Assembly: GCF_007747795.1 (NCBI RefSeq)
Contig: NZ_CP036275.1
Location: forward strand, 7,060,001-7,124,000
Reading direction: 5' to 3'
Source of the DNA: Maioricimonas rarisocia
Lineage (GTDB): Bacteria; Planctomycetota; Planctomycetia; Planctomycetales; Planctomycetaceae
Length of the DNA: 64,000 nucleotides
The translations under genes were made by a program, and so were the position numbers. The notes under the pieces were generated by a model. That model was given only the letters and a program-made list of their open reading frames with translations. It searched no databases and was not told the DNA's origin. Numbering within the stretch: the stretch's first letter is position 1; each line of letters starts with the position of its first letter. Below, piece by piece: positions 9,522-18,032 of this stretch.

Positions 9522-9885
9522 TCCGGATCGGCTTTCGTCTGAGATTCGAGAACCGGTGCGAGTGGCCCCTCGACGAAACGGCGGTGCAGCAGCGGAGGCT
9601 CACGCGAACGAGCGAAACTGAGGAAAACGTACGGAAGATTGGACGGCTGCGGGCGTTTCCATTCTTGAGCGCGGGGCCCGCCACTGCAAATGCGGTCCCC
9701 TGCGTCGAGATCCGGCCGTCAGCTCTGCCTGTTCGTCATGAACGGTGATGTGTCGCATGATGATTGGATTAAGCATCCGGTAAAAGGTTTCGATCGACGA
9801 ATCGGCAGAGTACGATGCGACGATCATTTCCGGACGGACTGACCACTGAATCGATTCACTCGCGGTTTCACACAGGAGTTCGCCA
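9522..9885. other. Divergent intergenic region, no gene seen
   Basis: This stretch separates two divergent genes and must hold both promoters. A weak candidate for the rightward promoter is TTCGAT with TACGAT 16 bases later (about 9788-9815). I see no repeat or RNA gene in it. Confidence 0.3.
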
Positions 9886-10353
9886 ATGTCACCCGCTGCC
9901 AGTCGACTGTTCGTTGCTCTTGCCCTGTTTGGTTGTCTTCAGTTCGCCACGTCGCAGGCGTTTGCTCAGGACTCGGACCAGCAGATTGTCAAATCGCTCT
10001 CCGGTCAGGAACTGCAGAACATCCTGCGGGCTGAAGGGTATTTCAACGTCGAAGTGGATGCCGACGGCGATCTCAACTTCAAAATCGAAGGCACGAAGGT
10101 GCAGATTTTCGTAGCCAACGACCAGGAGTCGATTCAGTTTCACTCCGCCTGGGCGGGGACGAACGCGACCCTCCGCAAAGTCAACGAGTGGAACAAGACC
10201 AAGAAGTACTCGAAGGCGTACCTCGATGACGATGGCGATCCTCACCTCGAACTCGACCTGGACCTGGCCGGCGGTGTGACGGTTGCCCGCATCAAGGATT
10301 TCGTCCTCACCTGCAAGCTGTCGCTGAACCTCTTCCAGCAGGAAGTCCTTTGA
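9886..10353 (+). CDS. Secreted YbjN-domain protein
   Basis: The 155-residue product begins with a signal peptide (cleavage after SQAFA). The mature domain has the YbjN-type layout: an N-terminal helix with LQNILRAEGY, a beta strand pattern DGDLNFKIEG, and a C-terminal helix. YbjN-like domains resemble type III secretion chaperones, but their molecular role in planctomycetes is unknown. A CAGGAG Shine-Dalgarno sits 7 bases before ATG. The gene converges on the glycosyltransferase that ends at 10372, only 18 bases away. Confidence 0.7.
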   Translation: MSPAASRLFVALALFGCLQFATSQAFAQDSDQQIVKSLSGQELQNILRAEGYFNVEVDADGDLNFKIEGTKVQIFVANDQESIQFHSAWAGTNATLRKVNEWNKTKKYSKAYLDDDGDPHLELDLDLAGGVTVARIKDFVLTCKLSLNLFQQEVL

Positions 10354-10371
10354 GCGGCGAGAGGTTGCAGC

Positions 10372-11346
10372 TCAGTCCTGCGTGAGCGTCTGCAGCAGCC
10401 GACGCAGCCGGGCCGGAAACGCCTGCAATCCGCATAACTGGTCACCATGCGACATCGCCGCACGCGAAAGTGTGCGGCGTTCGCATGCGCGGGCCGTGGT
10501 GGAGAGGGCATCCTCGAAGTCGTCGCCGTCCCGGCACAGGAAGCCGGTCCCGGGCACGATCTGCTCGCAGAAGCCGCCGCGCGCGTCCACGATCGGAATG
10601 CAGCCGGCCTGCATCGACTCGGCAACGACGCGGCCAAAGCTCTCGGTCAGCGTGGGATGATGGTAGAGCAGAACATCCCACGTCCAGAGGAACGACCGTG
10701 CCGCCCATGAAGGACAGTGGAAACGGACGCGTCCGCCGCACGCCTGACGGAGTGCCGGAACAAGCTGCGGCGGGCAGCCGACGAACTCCCACTCGATCTG
10801 CGGAAACCGACGGGACAGCCGCGTGTAGAACGGCACCAGTTCAGAGGGCCATTTGCGCTCGACTGGTGTGCAGAGCCGACCGACGACGAGATTCGTGCGG
10901 AGAGCCCGGTTCTCGACTCCTTCCGGGCGACGAGGTCTGGGAACCGGCTGGAGGAGCACCGGCACGGACTGCTCAGCGCCGGTGCCGGTCGGGCGACACT
11001 GCCGGGCGAGCCATTCTGAGCAGTAGACCGTCGCATCCGCCGCAGCTCGCCGTCCTGCAGAATGCTGATAGAGCAGCGTGAATGACGGTAGCGGACCACT
11101 CACGCGCTCGGGGGCGGTGTTGTGCAGGACCACCAGATCGGGATTCACGTCTGCGACGTCCCGGGCCGTCACATGTTGCCACTGGAGCAGAGGTACGTGG
11201 CCGAACGCGTGGCGGGTCTCGGAAGTGATCGACGAGAGGAAGGCGACCGTGTGACGGCAGTGCGGCATTGCCCGCGTGATCGTCCAGGCGCAGGCGGCCG
11301 TCCCGCCGCAGATCTGCCCCACGTTCGCCACCTGCATCAGATGCAT
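10372..11346 (-). CDS. GT4-type glycosyltransferase at the end of the phage-like operon
   Basis: The 324-residue product has a GT-B layout: an N-terminal acceptor half and a C-terminal nucleotide-sugar half with the retaining-GT4 signature LTESFGRVVAESMQAG followed by a Gly-Gly-rich loop. The N-terminal half is shorter than in typical 370-400 residue GT4 enzymes. There is no signal peptide or membrane segment, so it should act in the cytoplasm. It lies 74 bases downstream of the DUF115-like gene on the same strand and is the last gene of the structural operon, so its acceptor may be the particle, in particular the serine-rich hub protein. That link is inference from position only; a cell-surface polysaccharide role is the alternative. 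Confidence 0.75.
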   Translation of the reverse strand: MHLMQVANVGQICGGTAACAWTITRAMPHCRHTVAFLSSITSETRHAFGHVPLLQWQHVTARDVADVNPDLVVLHNTAPERVSGPLPSFTLLYQHSAGRRAAADATVYCSEWLARQCRPTGTGAEQSVPVLLQPVPRPRRPEGVENRALRTNLVVGRLCTPVERKWPSELVPFYTRLSRRFPQIEWEFVGCPPQLVPALRQACGGRVRFHCPSWAARSFLWTWDVLLYHHPTLTESFGRVVAESMQAGCIPIVDARGGFCEQIVPGTGFLCRDGDDFEDALSTTARACERRTLSRAAMSHGDQLCGLQAFPARLRRLLQTLTQD

Positions 11347-11420
11347 CGGCCTGGCCGTTTCGCGTCTGAGACTGTTCGAGAGAGGCCGGACTCAGGCCGC
11401 CGGCTCAACTGGACGCGGCG

Positions 11421-12497
11421 TCAGGCGTCTTCGTTGACGGCGACCGGGACCTCGGGGACGTCGTCGAGCACCTGACGAACGCGCTCGCGGGCGTCTCTCC
11501 GATCGGGCTGTTCCTCTGCAACCGGTTTCTTTTCGGGTGCGGCCGGTGCGGACCAGTTGTGGGGGCGGAAGTCCCGCATCGGCCCGAGTGCCGCAGCCTG
11601 CCGCGCGGCGGTCGAGGTATACCGCCCGCGGGTCGACTCCCGCTCGGGATCTCCCACGCTCCGGCGGATGTCGTCCAGTACCTGTTCGACAGGACGGTAC
11701 TCGAAGTGGTCATTCAGTCGGCTCGCCGGTGTGACCGAGATCAGTTCGAGGCCGGCGCGAGCGAGCGCCCTTCGCGAGAGCCGCAGATACTGCACGACGC
11801 GGAAGTAGTGCCAGTCGGTGTTGCTCGCGGCGTCCAGCGGCTTCACCTCGTCGAAGTGGTACTGCCGTGGCGGAGCGAGCAGCTGCATACGCTCGTCAGT
11901 CAGTCCGGCCTGCCGGCAGCGGGCAAAGAAGTCCCGCAGCAGTTCCCGGGGACGGTACTCGACACCATGTACCGATGCGAACCGCTGCTGGTCGCAGGAA
12001 GGCTCGATGAACATGTCGCAGCCGGCCAGATACAGCGTGCGGAATCCGAGCCGGCAGGCATCACCGACTGCCTGGATGAATGTATCCTGCCAGTCGGTGA
12101 TGCCTGGTCCGGACAGGTAGTTGTGGAAGCCACGATCGGGAGACCGATCGAAGAACAACGTATTGGGGCATTCACAGACCTTGAATGTCGTTTCGGGGAC
12201 CAGATCCATCGCGCGACGACGATGGACAAACTTCGTGATCCCGGCGTCGAGATAGATCGAACGATGGAACCGTGCCGTCGGATCGTAGCTCGTCCAGAAG
12301 GTGGGCCGCAGCAGGGACGAGCCCGCGAGGTTGATGCCGAACCGCGGCACGGGAGAGTGGGCGATCGCTTCGACGGGAAGCTGATCCAGCGACGGTCCGC
12401 CGCCGATGATCCAGCAGGCCGACCGGAACGGGCCGGAGTAGAGTCCCTCCAGTTCGACGTCCTGCTGCGTGCCGTCTGTTTCGAGTCGAAAGAACAT
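11421..12497 (-). CDS. DUF115 / Maf-like protein
   Basis: The 358-residue product has the motif GGGPSLD at residues 32-38 followed by helix and TSYDP. This matches the nucleotide-binding motif of DUF115 proteins, which include the MptE pterin pyrophosphokinases and the Maf flagellin glycosyltransferases, both with a sialyltransferase-like fold. The C-terminal ~70 residues are charged and probably disordered. The start has GGAG 8 bases upstream. It is wedged between the serine-rich tail hub gene and a GT4 gene. That placement favours a role in modifying a protein, by analogy with Maf, over a metabolic role. The fold assignment is by motif only. Confidence 0.6.
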   Translation of the reverse strand: MFFRLETDGTQQDVELEGLYSGPFRSACWIIGGGPSLDQLPVEAIAHSPVPRFGINLAGSSLLRPTFWTSYDPTARFHRSIYLDAGITKFVHRRRAMDLVPETTFKVCECPNTLFFDRSPDRGFHNYLSGPGITDWQDTFIQAVGDACRLGFRTLYLAGCDMFIEPSCDQQRFASVHGVEYRPRELLRDFFARCRQAGLTDERMQLLAPPRQYHFDEVKPLDAASNTDWHYFRVVQYLRLSRRALARAGLELISVTPASRLNDHFEYRPVEQVLDDIRRSVGDPERESTRGRYTSTAARQAAALGPMRDFRPHNWSAPAAPEKKPVAEEQPDRRDARERVRQVLDDVPEVPVAVNEDA

Positions 12498-12559
12498 CGC
12501 TTCGTCTCCGCGGGAGATGCCGGTCCTGGGGCGTCAAACGGAATCGGTTGGTCGCCGCG

Positions 12560-14356
12560 TCACGTCGATTCGATCGAGGACGACTCTGCGGAACTGGAAA
12601 GGGAAGCCCCGGACTGACTGCCGGTCGTATGACTCGTCGAATCACTCCCGCCGGTACTCTCCGATGAGACGTGACCGGACGAGGAAGCACCCGCGTTGCT
12701 CGTCGTCGCTCCGCTGAGCGTCCCGGAGTCCGAACCGGAAGCGGATGTCGAACCGCTCTGGAGGGAGTCAACGGAGGAGCTGCCCAACGAACCGCTGAGA
12801 GACGAAGAGGTCGCCGCCGAATCGGTCGCGCTACCAGAGTCCGATCCTCCCGACGTGCTGATCTGGGACTGTGAGAAGTTCGCCGCCGAGGTGACATCGG
12901 AGGTGATCTCCGAAGAGAGCAGGGAACTGTCGCCCGACGCGGAAAGGCTGCTGGCGGAACCGCTGAACGACGTGTCGGCCGCGGACGTCGTGCCCGGTCC
13001 CGACTCCGACTCGTCCGACGATGCGTCACTCTCGCCCGACGACTCTGACACGTCCGATGAAATTGAACTGGCGGAGGAGAGCGACGCCGGCGCGGACGTT
13101 GAACTGCTCCCCTCGGATGATCCGTCGCTACTGCCGCCGCCGTCCGAGGAGGTCAGTGAGACGTCGCCTCCGGCGGGGATGGCTCCCTCGGGACGTTCCC
13201 ACCGCTCGTCGTGAGGCGGTTCGGGCCACAGCTCGCGTGGGTCGTCCGGACCCAGTTCCAGACGAAAGACCGGTTCGTGGTCGAAGCGGACACGGATTGC
13301 CTGAACACGCGCTGTGGTCAGTTCGCTGCCGTGGCGGTCCTCAAGACGGATTCTCCCCAACCAGGGGACAGGCAGTTCTGTCTGCGGCGTCGTCTCGAGC
13401 AGATACCGGCTCGTCGGCTGCGCGTAGGTGCGGAAGAACTCGCGGGAGAAAGCGAGTGCATCCTGCTGCGTGCGGATCCAGGGAATCCAGAGTCGCAGGC
13501 GACGGTCGCCGTGGGCGGCGCGGCTATCCGGCTCGAAGAAGTTCCCCCGCCAGCGGTAACTGCGGCGGGCGATCTGACCGGACGACTCGATGACATCGTA
13601 AACGTAATCACCCGTCAGCAGGAGACGGTTGAACAGGAACTCGCTGTCCCGGGTTTCGTGCAGTGACGTCAGGTTGTGACCTTCACGCAGCACGAGCAAC
13701 TGATCCTCACGCGGACGCAGGAAGAAAAACTTTCCGGCAGCGTCGACGCCCCAGGACATCCCCCCGGCCCGGACGGCCAGATCCTTCAGCACCGAGCGGA
13801 CCGACTCTTCGCCGCGCAACTTGAGGCTCACCAGCGGCGCGTGCCGCGGTGGAGTTTCGACCAGCAGCGGATCGTGCGTGATGTGCGTCTGTGCCGTCAC
13901 GTACTGCTGCAGCAGCAACGTGACGAGGTCGTCGACCGCAGCGACCGAGTCGGCAGTTTCGTGCAGGCGGTCCGGGTCGTTGGGGAACAGGTCGGTCGCG
14001 GCATACCGGTGCGGCGGGACTCCGTCCGCATCCGTTCCAAACCCGCCAGGAAAGACCTGGCCGAGTTCGACGCTCATTCCCTGCAGTCGAAGCTGAAGTC
14101 GTGCGGGGCTCGTCGCGCGGCGTTCTTCAACGCGTCCGAGATACCAGCGCTGGCCCTCGGAGTACTCAAAGCTGATCCAGTCGCCGACGTCGATCGCGTG
14201 GCGGTCGGCAAAGCCGTCGTGGAGCAGAAGGCTGCCAGCCCCGCATCCCCCCTGACGGAGCAGCTCGAACCAGCAGCCGGCGACCGCCCGATCCGACAGG
14301 AGGACGGGCGCGGCATCCGGGTCCGGTCCGTGATGGAGAATACGACGGGCAAACAT
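12560..14356 (-). CDS. Phage-like tail hub/tip protein with 200-residue serine-rich tail
   Basis: Residues 1 to about 398 are globular and contain beta-rich segments of the kind found in tail hub proteins (LPVPWLGRIRL, then a typical closing beta domain FRLELGPDD). Residues about 399-598 are low-complexity: by hand count about 84 Ser and 19 Thr in 200 residues, with Asp, Glu, Gly and Ala as filler and no Lys or Arg. The position after tape measure and distal tail genes supports the hub role. The Ser-rich segment looks like a flexible appendage and is a good O-glycosylation substrate candidate. DUF115-like and GT4 genes follow immediately downstream on the same strand. Confidence 0.65.
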   Translation of the reverse strand: MFARRILHHGPDPDAAPVLLSDRAVAGCWFELLRQGGCGAGSLLLHDGFADRHAIDVGDWISFEYSEGQRWYLGRVEERRATSPARLQLRLQGMSVELGQVFPGGFGTDADGVPPHRYAATDLFPNDPDRLHETADSVAAVDDLVTLLLQQYVTAQTHITHDPLLVETPPRHAPLVSLKLRGEESVRSVLKDLAVRAGGMSWGVDAAGKFFFLRPREDQLLVLREGHNLTSLHETRDSEFLFNRLLLTGDYVYDVIESSGQIARRSYRWRGNFFEPDSRAAHGDRRLRLWIPWIRTQQDALAFSREFFRTYAQPTSRYLLETTPQTELPVPWLGRIRLEDRHGSELTTARVQAIRVRFDHEPVFRLELGPDDPRELWPEPPHDERWERPEGAIPAGGDVSLTSSDGGGSSDGSSEGSSSTSAPASLSSASSISSDVSESSGESDASSDESESGPGTTSAADTSFSGSASSLSASGDSSLLSSEITSDVTSAANFSQSQISTSGGSDSGSATDSAATSSSLSGSLGSSSVDSLQSGSTSASGSDSGTLSGATTSNAGASSSGHVSSESTGGSDSTSHTTGSQSGASLSSSAESSSIEST

Positions 14357-14405
14357 TGAGGGGGCTCACTGGGTGGGACGCAGGACAACGCCGGAGCGTG
14401 CGTGA

Positions 14406-14852
14406 TCAGAGGGGAGCGTCGCTGTAGATGGTCGGATCGCCGGCGTGAATGACGGCCGAGTAGGCGAACAGCGCCTGCTTCGACAGGTCGTACTCGAAGC
14501 GGACGGTCGTACATTCGCGAAACGAGCGGTACGTTTCCGCCCCCGGGTCGTGGTAGAGGAAGAAATGGTAGGGAGCGTCGCCTGCAGAGCGGTCGAGCGC
14601 GGTCCTCAGCGCTTCCAGCTCGCTGAACATGTCCGCTTCGGTCAGCCGCAGTTCGCCGGACTGACTGCCGATCTGCCCGCTGACGATGATGTCGACGCCA
14701 TCGCGCGACGATCCGACAGTCAGATCTCCGTCGACGAGCGGAACCTTGAACCGCTGGAAGTCCCACTCGTCCTGGATGCGAAGGGATCGAATCGGACGCG
14801 GTAGTTCGTACAGAGTGTCATCGCGCCAGATGGCCGGTTTGAAGTGGAACAT
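14406..14852 (-). CDS. Putative distal-tail / minor tail protein
   Basis: The 148-residue product starts at ATG 14852; the frame extends to 15071, but that extension is Arg/Pro-rich and overlaps the preceding gene. The protein is beta-rich with no cysteine motif or signal peptide. Its place between the tape measure and hub genes is that of the distal tail (Dit-type) protein in long-tailed phages. I do not recognise the sequence itself, so the role is inferred from order. Confidence 0.5.
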   Translation of the reverse strand: MFHFKPAIWRDDTLYELPRPIRSLRIQDEWDFQRFKVPLVDGDLTVGSSRDGVDIIVSGQIGSQSGELRLTEADMFSELEALRTALDRSAGDAPYHFFLYHDPGAETYRSFRECTTVRFEYDLSKQALFAYSAVIHAGDPTIYSDAPL

Positions 14853-14886
14853 TTCAGGCAATCTGAAAGGATGGTGAATGGACCGA

Positions 14887-15588
14887 TCAGCCGCGGCGGT
14901 GACGCAGGTCGATCCCCTGCCAGCGGAGCTCCTGCACCAGCCGGGAGACATCGGCGGTCTCCCGGACGTTGACGGTGATTCCGCCGAAGTGGTTCGTGGT
15001 GGCGGAGGACTCCGTCGGAGATGGCGCCGCTGACGGTGCAGTCCGTTCGCTGGACGGAGCGGTTCCGGCATTGAGCCGGTGCAGGCTGTCGAGGCCGAGA
15101 TCGCGCACGGCTTCGGCCCGGAGTACGAACTCGCCGGCGGACAATCGCGCGGGAACGCGGTCCCGGCCGGGCGGCCCGGTCACCAGTCCCCCGGCGGCAT
15201 AAGGACGCCCGAGGGGTGGTCGTGGCGGCGACATGGGAGCCGGTCCCCCGCCGCCTCCTCCGAGCGACCTCACGAGGCTGGCCACGGCTTCAATCGCGGC
15301 ACGGAGCCGCTGCAGCGCCTGGAGCGCCGGAGCAACGTTGAGCGTGACGGGAGTGCGGCTGAGCGCACGCACCTGTTGGGTCACGCCGGCGAGCATCTGC
15401 TGGACCTGCTGCAGCGGACGGACGGCCGTTGCGACGCGACTGAGTCCGTTCGCCATATTGCCAGCGGCAGGCGTCAGGTCCGCCATCCGCTTCTGCAGCT
15501 GCTGGACCTGGTCGAGCACGCGGCTCAGTTCGTTCTGCAGATGCGAACTGTCACCCAGAATCCGGACGGTGAGGGATTGGGTATTCAT
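14887..15588 (-). CDS. Short tail tape measure-like protein
   Basis: The product is about 233 residues from ATG 15588. Residues 1 to ~110 are helical with heptad-like LQ repeats, followed by a Gly-rich patch. The motif GGLVTGPPGRDRVPARLSAGEFVLRAEAV-type segment (positions about 150-180) is characteristic of the C-terminal region of tape measure proteins. It follows the tail tube gene, as expected. It is very short for this family: at roughly 0.15 nm per residue it would specify a tail of only about 35 nm. The gene transfer agent of Rhodobacter also has a short tape measure. No Shine-Dalgarno is evident, so the exact start is uncertain. Confidence 0.7.
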   Translation of the reverse strand: MNTQSLTVRILGDSSHLQNELSRVLDQVQQLQKRMADLTPAAGNMANGLSRVATAVRPLQQVQQMLAGVTQQVRALSRTPVTLNVAPALQALQRLRAAIEAVASLVRSLGGGGGGPAPMSPPRPPLGRPYAAGGLVTGPPGRDRVPARLSAGEFVLRAEAVRDLGLDSLHRLNAGTAPSSERTAPSAAPSPTESSATTNHFGGITVNVRETADVSRLVQELRWQGIDLRHRRG

Positions 15589-15639
15589 GACCATGAAGTG
15601 TTCGAAAAGAGGCTGCGAAACGGGGCACACCCGGCTGCG

Positions 15640-16146
15640 TCAGAGGCGACTGATTGTCGGCGCGGTCTGGAAGGCACGGCCGGTAAAGGCGATCTGGTTC
15701 GCGTCGTCCCCCTCTGACATCGTGAGGGACTCGCGATAGACCTTCTGGAAGACGACCTGCTCGCCGGCCACCCCGGCCGGATCGACAACGGTGAACTCCA
15801 TCGTCAGCGTCTCCTGCTCACCGGGTGATGACGTGCTGACGACATCACTGCCGGAGACGAACATCAACATCTCGTACAGCTGCAGCGGATCGGCCGGGTC
15901 GGCTGCCTTGCCCAGCAACTGCGTCCACTTTGCCGAGAAGGAGAGAGCGACCGACTCGTCATCTCCCTTACGGGTATGGCCGGCGGCAATCGAGCCGCGG
16001 TCCTTCACTTCGATCGTCCGCTGCCGTTCGGTCCAGGTGAGGTCCCCTTCGTCGAGGACGACGGTGAGCGACTGCGGCGGATCGGAGCCGTCGCGGATCA
16101 CCAGTTCGCCGTCGCGGAGATTGCGAGAGAGCGTCGAAACTGCCAT
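15640..16146 (-). CDS. Putative major tail tube protein
   Basis: The 168-residue, beta-rich product has the size and place of a tail tube subunit, directly upstream of the tape measure gene. The start ATG 16146 has AAGG 9 bases upstream. No single diagnostic motif is visible, so the call rests on gene order, size and composition. Confidence 0.55.
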   Translation of the reverse strand: MAVSTLSRNLRDGELVIRDGSDPPQSLTVVLDEGDLTWTERQRTIEVKDRGSIAAGHTRKGDDESVALSFSAKWTQLLGKAADPADPLQLYEMLMFVSGSDVVSTSSPGEQETLTMEFTVVDPAGVAGEQVVFQKVYRESLTMSEGDDANQIAFTGRAFQTAPTISRL

Positions 16147-16206
16147 TGGAGTTCGCCTTGCAATGGAAGTGTGGGTTGAGGGAACGTCGTCGTCGCCGAT
16201 GCGGGT

Positions 16207-16668
16207 CTACGTCCCTGCCGTGGCGGCTTCCTCGACATGTGCCGTCAGTGCGACGAGGACCTGCTGCAGTGGTTCGCGGTGCCCGAGGAGCTGGCGACGT
16301 CCCACGTCATGCAGATCGGCTTCGCGAAACAGGACGTGTCCAACTGGCGGAGCTTCCGGATCGGCAGGATCAATGATCGCGACCGTGTGGTGCTCCAGCG
16401 TGCTGCGTGCTGCCGAGGCAAGCTCATACGCTGCGAGCGGGTTCTCGCGATCCCGGCTGAAGCAGTGAGCGACAAGGGCGATCTCGAGCCGGTCTGATGC
16501 CGTCCGACGACGCGGCATGCTGGTCCAGGCATCGATCCAGAGTTCGACCCAGCGGGAGGCGGTCGCCGTCACCACCACCGTGCCGGGCCAGACGGTCTCA
16601 TCCGGAAAGGGGAAGTGATCCCGCCAGAAGGACTGCACGCTGATCACAATCTGTTCGGCAGTGAGCAT
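16207..16668 (-). CDS. Putative tail terminator-like protein
   Basis: The 153-residue product has an N-terminal helix (AEQIVISVQSFWRDHF) followed by alternating strands and a helix, a layout compatible with tail terminator proteins. It sits between the gp10-like gene and the tail tube gene, the usual place for this role. It is not recognised by sequence. Confidence 0.45.
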   Translation of the reverse strand: MLTAEQIVISVQSFWRDHFPFPDETVWPGTVVVTATASRWVELWIDAWTSMPRRRTASDRLEIALVAHCFSRDRENPLAAYELASAARSTLEHHTVAIIDPADPEAPPVGHVLFREADLHDVGRRQLLGHREPLQQVLVALTAHVEEAATAGT

Positions 16669-16698
16669 GAGAGAGCTTTGACGGACAAGAGGAGGAGT

Positions 16699-17136
16699 TC
16701 AGTCCAGTCGGAACAGGCGGGGAAGCAACAGCCGCGTCGAAATCAGAGCCCGTTGCAGCATCGCGTAGGGAGGACGGCCTCCGGTGCCGTATTCGAGGAA
16801 AGAAACATAGAAGACACGACTGGTGGCCGAGACCGTCGTCTGATGCTCATCCTCTTTCTGCTGGAGCAGGGCCCGGGCCCGTCCTTCATCAATCGCGAAC
16901 TGGATTGGCCTGGGCCCGCGCCAGCCGGCCGGGGGTATCCCGCCCAGACGCTCGAGCGACTGGACCCAGGACGCACGGCTGCGGGCGGTATCGACGGGGT
17001 TGCCACGAATCGTGTTGAACAGTGTGAGCCTGACCGCTGATTCCACCATCTGGCGACGTGCCTCGGGGAGACGCTCTTCGGCAAGCGTGCGGAGGCTGTC
17101 GATCCCGGCCTCATCGATCTCGATCCGCAACTGCAT
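16699..17136 (-). CDS. HK97 gp10-like neck/tail completion protein
   Basis: The product is 145 residues from ATG 17136, with GGAGG six bases upstream. The segments NPVDTARSRASW and VSFLEYGTGGRPPYAMLQRAL match the typical pattern of HK97 gp10-type proteins, in which a 'P-V-D-T-G/A...S-W' strand and a 'Y-A..x-E-x-G-T' strand end in a final helix. These proteins connect head and tail in long-tailed phages. Confidence 0.65.
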   Translation of the reverse strand: MQLRIEIDEAGIDSLRTLAEERLPEARRQMVESAVRLTLFNTIRGNPVDTARSRASWVQSLERLGGIPPAGWRGPRPIQFAIDEGRARALLQQKEDEHQTTVSATSRVFYVSFLEYGTGGRPPYAMLQRALISTRLLLPRLFRLD

Positions 17137-17157
17137 CAAACGTCCTCCCCGCGTCGT

Positions 17158-17523
17158 TCAGTCGTGATCACCGATACGGACGGCAAGCACTTCGACCAGC
17201 TGCGAATCGCTTGATCGAGTGAACGACCGCACCTGGTACTCCTGCTGGTCGTGAACCAGTCGGGCGGTCGCCAGGTTGGCGTCGGCTGGCAGATCGTCGG
17301 TTCGCAGGATCGCCGCCAGCTCGGCATCCGGGTGCACGGCAACTGTTCCAGGATGTGGAGACGACTGCAGCGGCCGCACGATCGCCTGCACAGCCGTGTC
17401 GGTCGCGGTCTCTTCGACGCGTCCGGTTTGAGGATCGTATGTCTGCACGACCTGCCGGAAGACAACCGGCACGGACCAGTCGTCGAAGGCGCGATCGCGG
17501 TCGATGTGGGCGATGTTGTGCAT
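17158..17523 (-). CDS. Putative head closure / head-tail joining protein
   Basis: The 121-residue, mostly beta product lies between the connector-like gene and the gp10-like gene, the usual position of a head closure protein. The start at 17523 has no Shine-Dalgarno. No diagnostic motif is visible. Confidence 0.45.
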   Translation of the reverse strand: MHNIAHIDRDRAFDDWSVPVVFRQVVQTYDPQTGRVEETATDTAVQAIVRPLQSSPHPGTVAVHPDAELAAILRTDDLPADANLATARLVHDQQEYQVRSFTRSSDSQLVEVLAVRIGDHD

Positions 17524-17529
17524 GGGGAG

Positions 17530-17690
17530 GAGGTAGGAACCAGGAATCAGGAAGCAGCCGGGTGGCTGGTGGTCGTCGCGAAGCGACGCCCCCAGCAGAA
17601 CAACTCACATTCAGCACGTAGGCTGGGACAAGTCCCGGCATTGCATCGACAGAGAGTCGCAGGGCCGAATTTCCTGCAAGTCCGAGGGTC
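17530..17690. repeat. Host-type repeat inside the phage-like operon
   Basis: This 181-base gap in an otherwise tightly packed operon carries a degenerate AGGAACCAGGAATCAGG string and the palindromic core GTCGTCGCGAAGCGACGCCCCCAG. The same core occurs inside the REP array (for example near 1133-1157). Related degenerate text also lies at 20765-20825 between two capsid genes. Confidence 0.6.
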
Positions 17691-17704
17691 ATTCACAGTC
17701 GGCT

Positions 17705-17986
17705 TTACGACGCCCTCCCGCGATCCATCTCCGCCTGTGACGTCTCCCAGGCAGGACGGGAGGAAAGCAGCTTCTGGTAGTGATCACGCGCGGCGAGCAG
17801 GGCATGCAGATTGGCCGCCCGATCGGAGTGCTGTCCGGGCGAACCGGCCAGACCGTACTTCAGTGCCGAGAGCTTTCCGTCCCGCACCAGATTGGTGATA
17901 TCGAGATCGATCTGGGCGAGGATGCCACGGATCTGCTCGTCAGTCAGATCGCTGCCAGTGATGGTGGAAAGGTCGGGAAGGTCCAT
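17705..17986 (-). CDS. Small helical head-tail connector-like protein
   Basis: The product is 93 residues from ATG 17986; the longer frame to 18079 overlaps the frameshifted chaperone extension and is less likely. It is helical (LTDEQIRGILAQIDLDITNLV, then a long amphipathic helix), resembling in size and place the gpW-type joining proteins. The family is not certain. Confidence 0.45.
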   Translation of the reverse strand: MDLPDLSTITGSDLTDEQIRGILAQIDLDITNLVRDGKLSALKYGLAGSPGQHSDRAANLHALLAARDHYQKLLSSRPAWETSQAEMDRGRAS

Positions 17987-18032
17987 AGGTGGTGGTGCGT
18001 CCTGAGTGGATGGGCTGGTCGGCGGCCGATCG

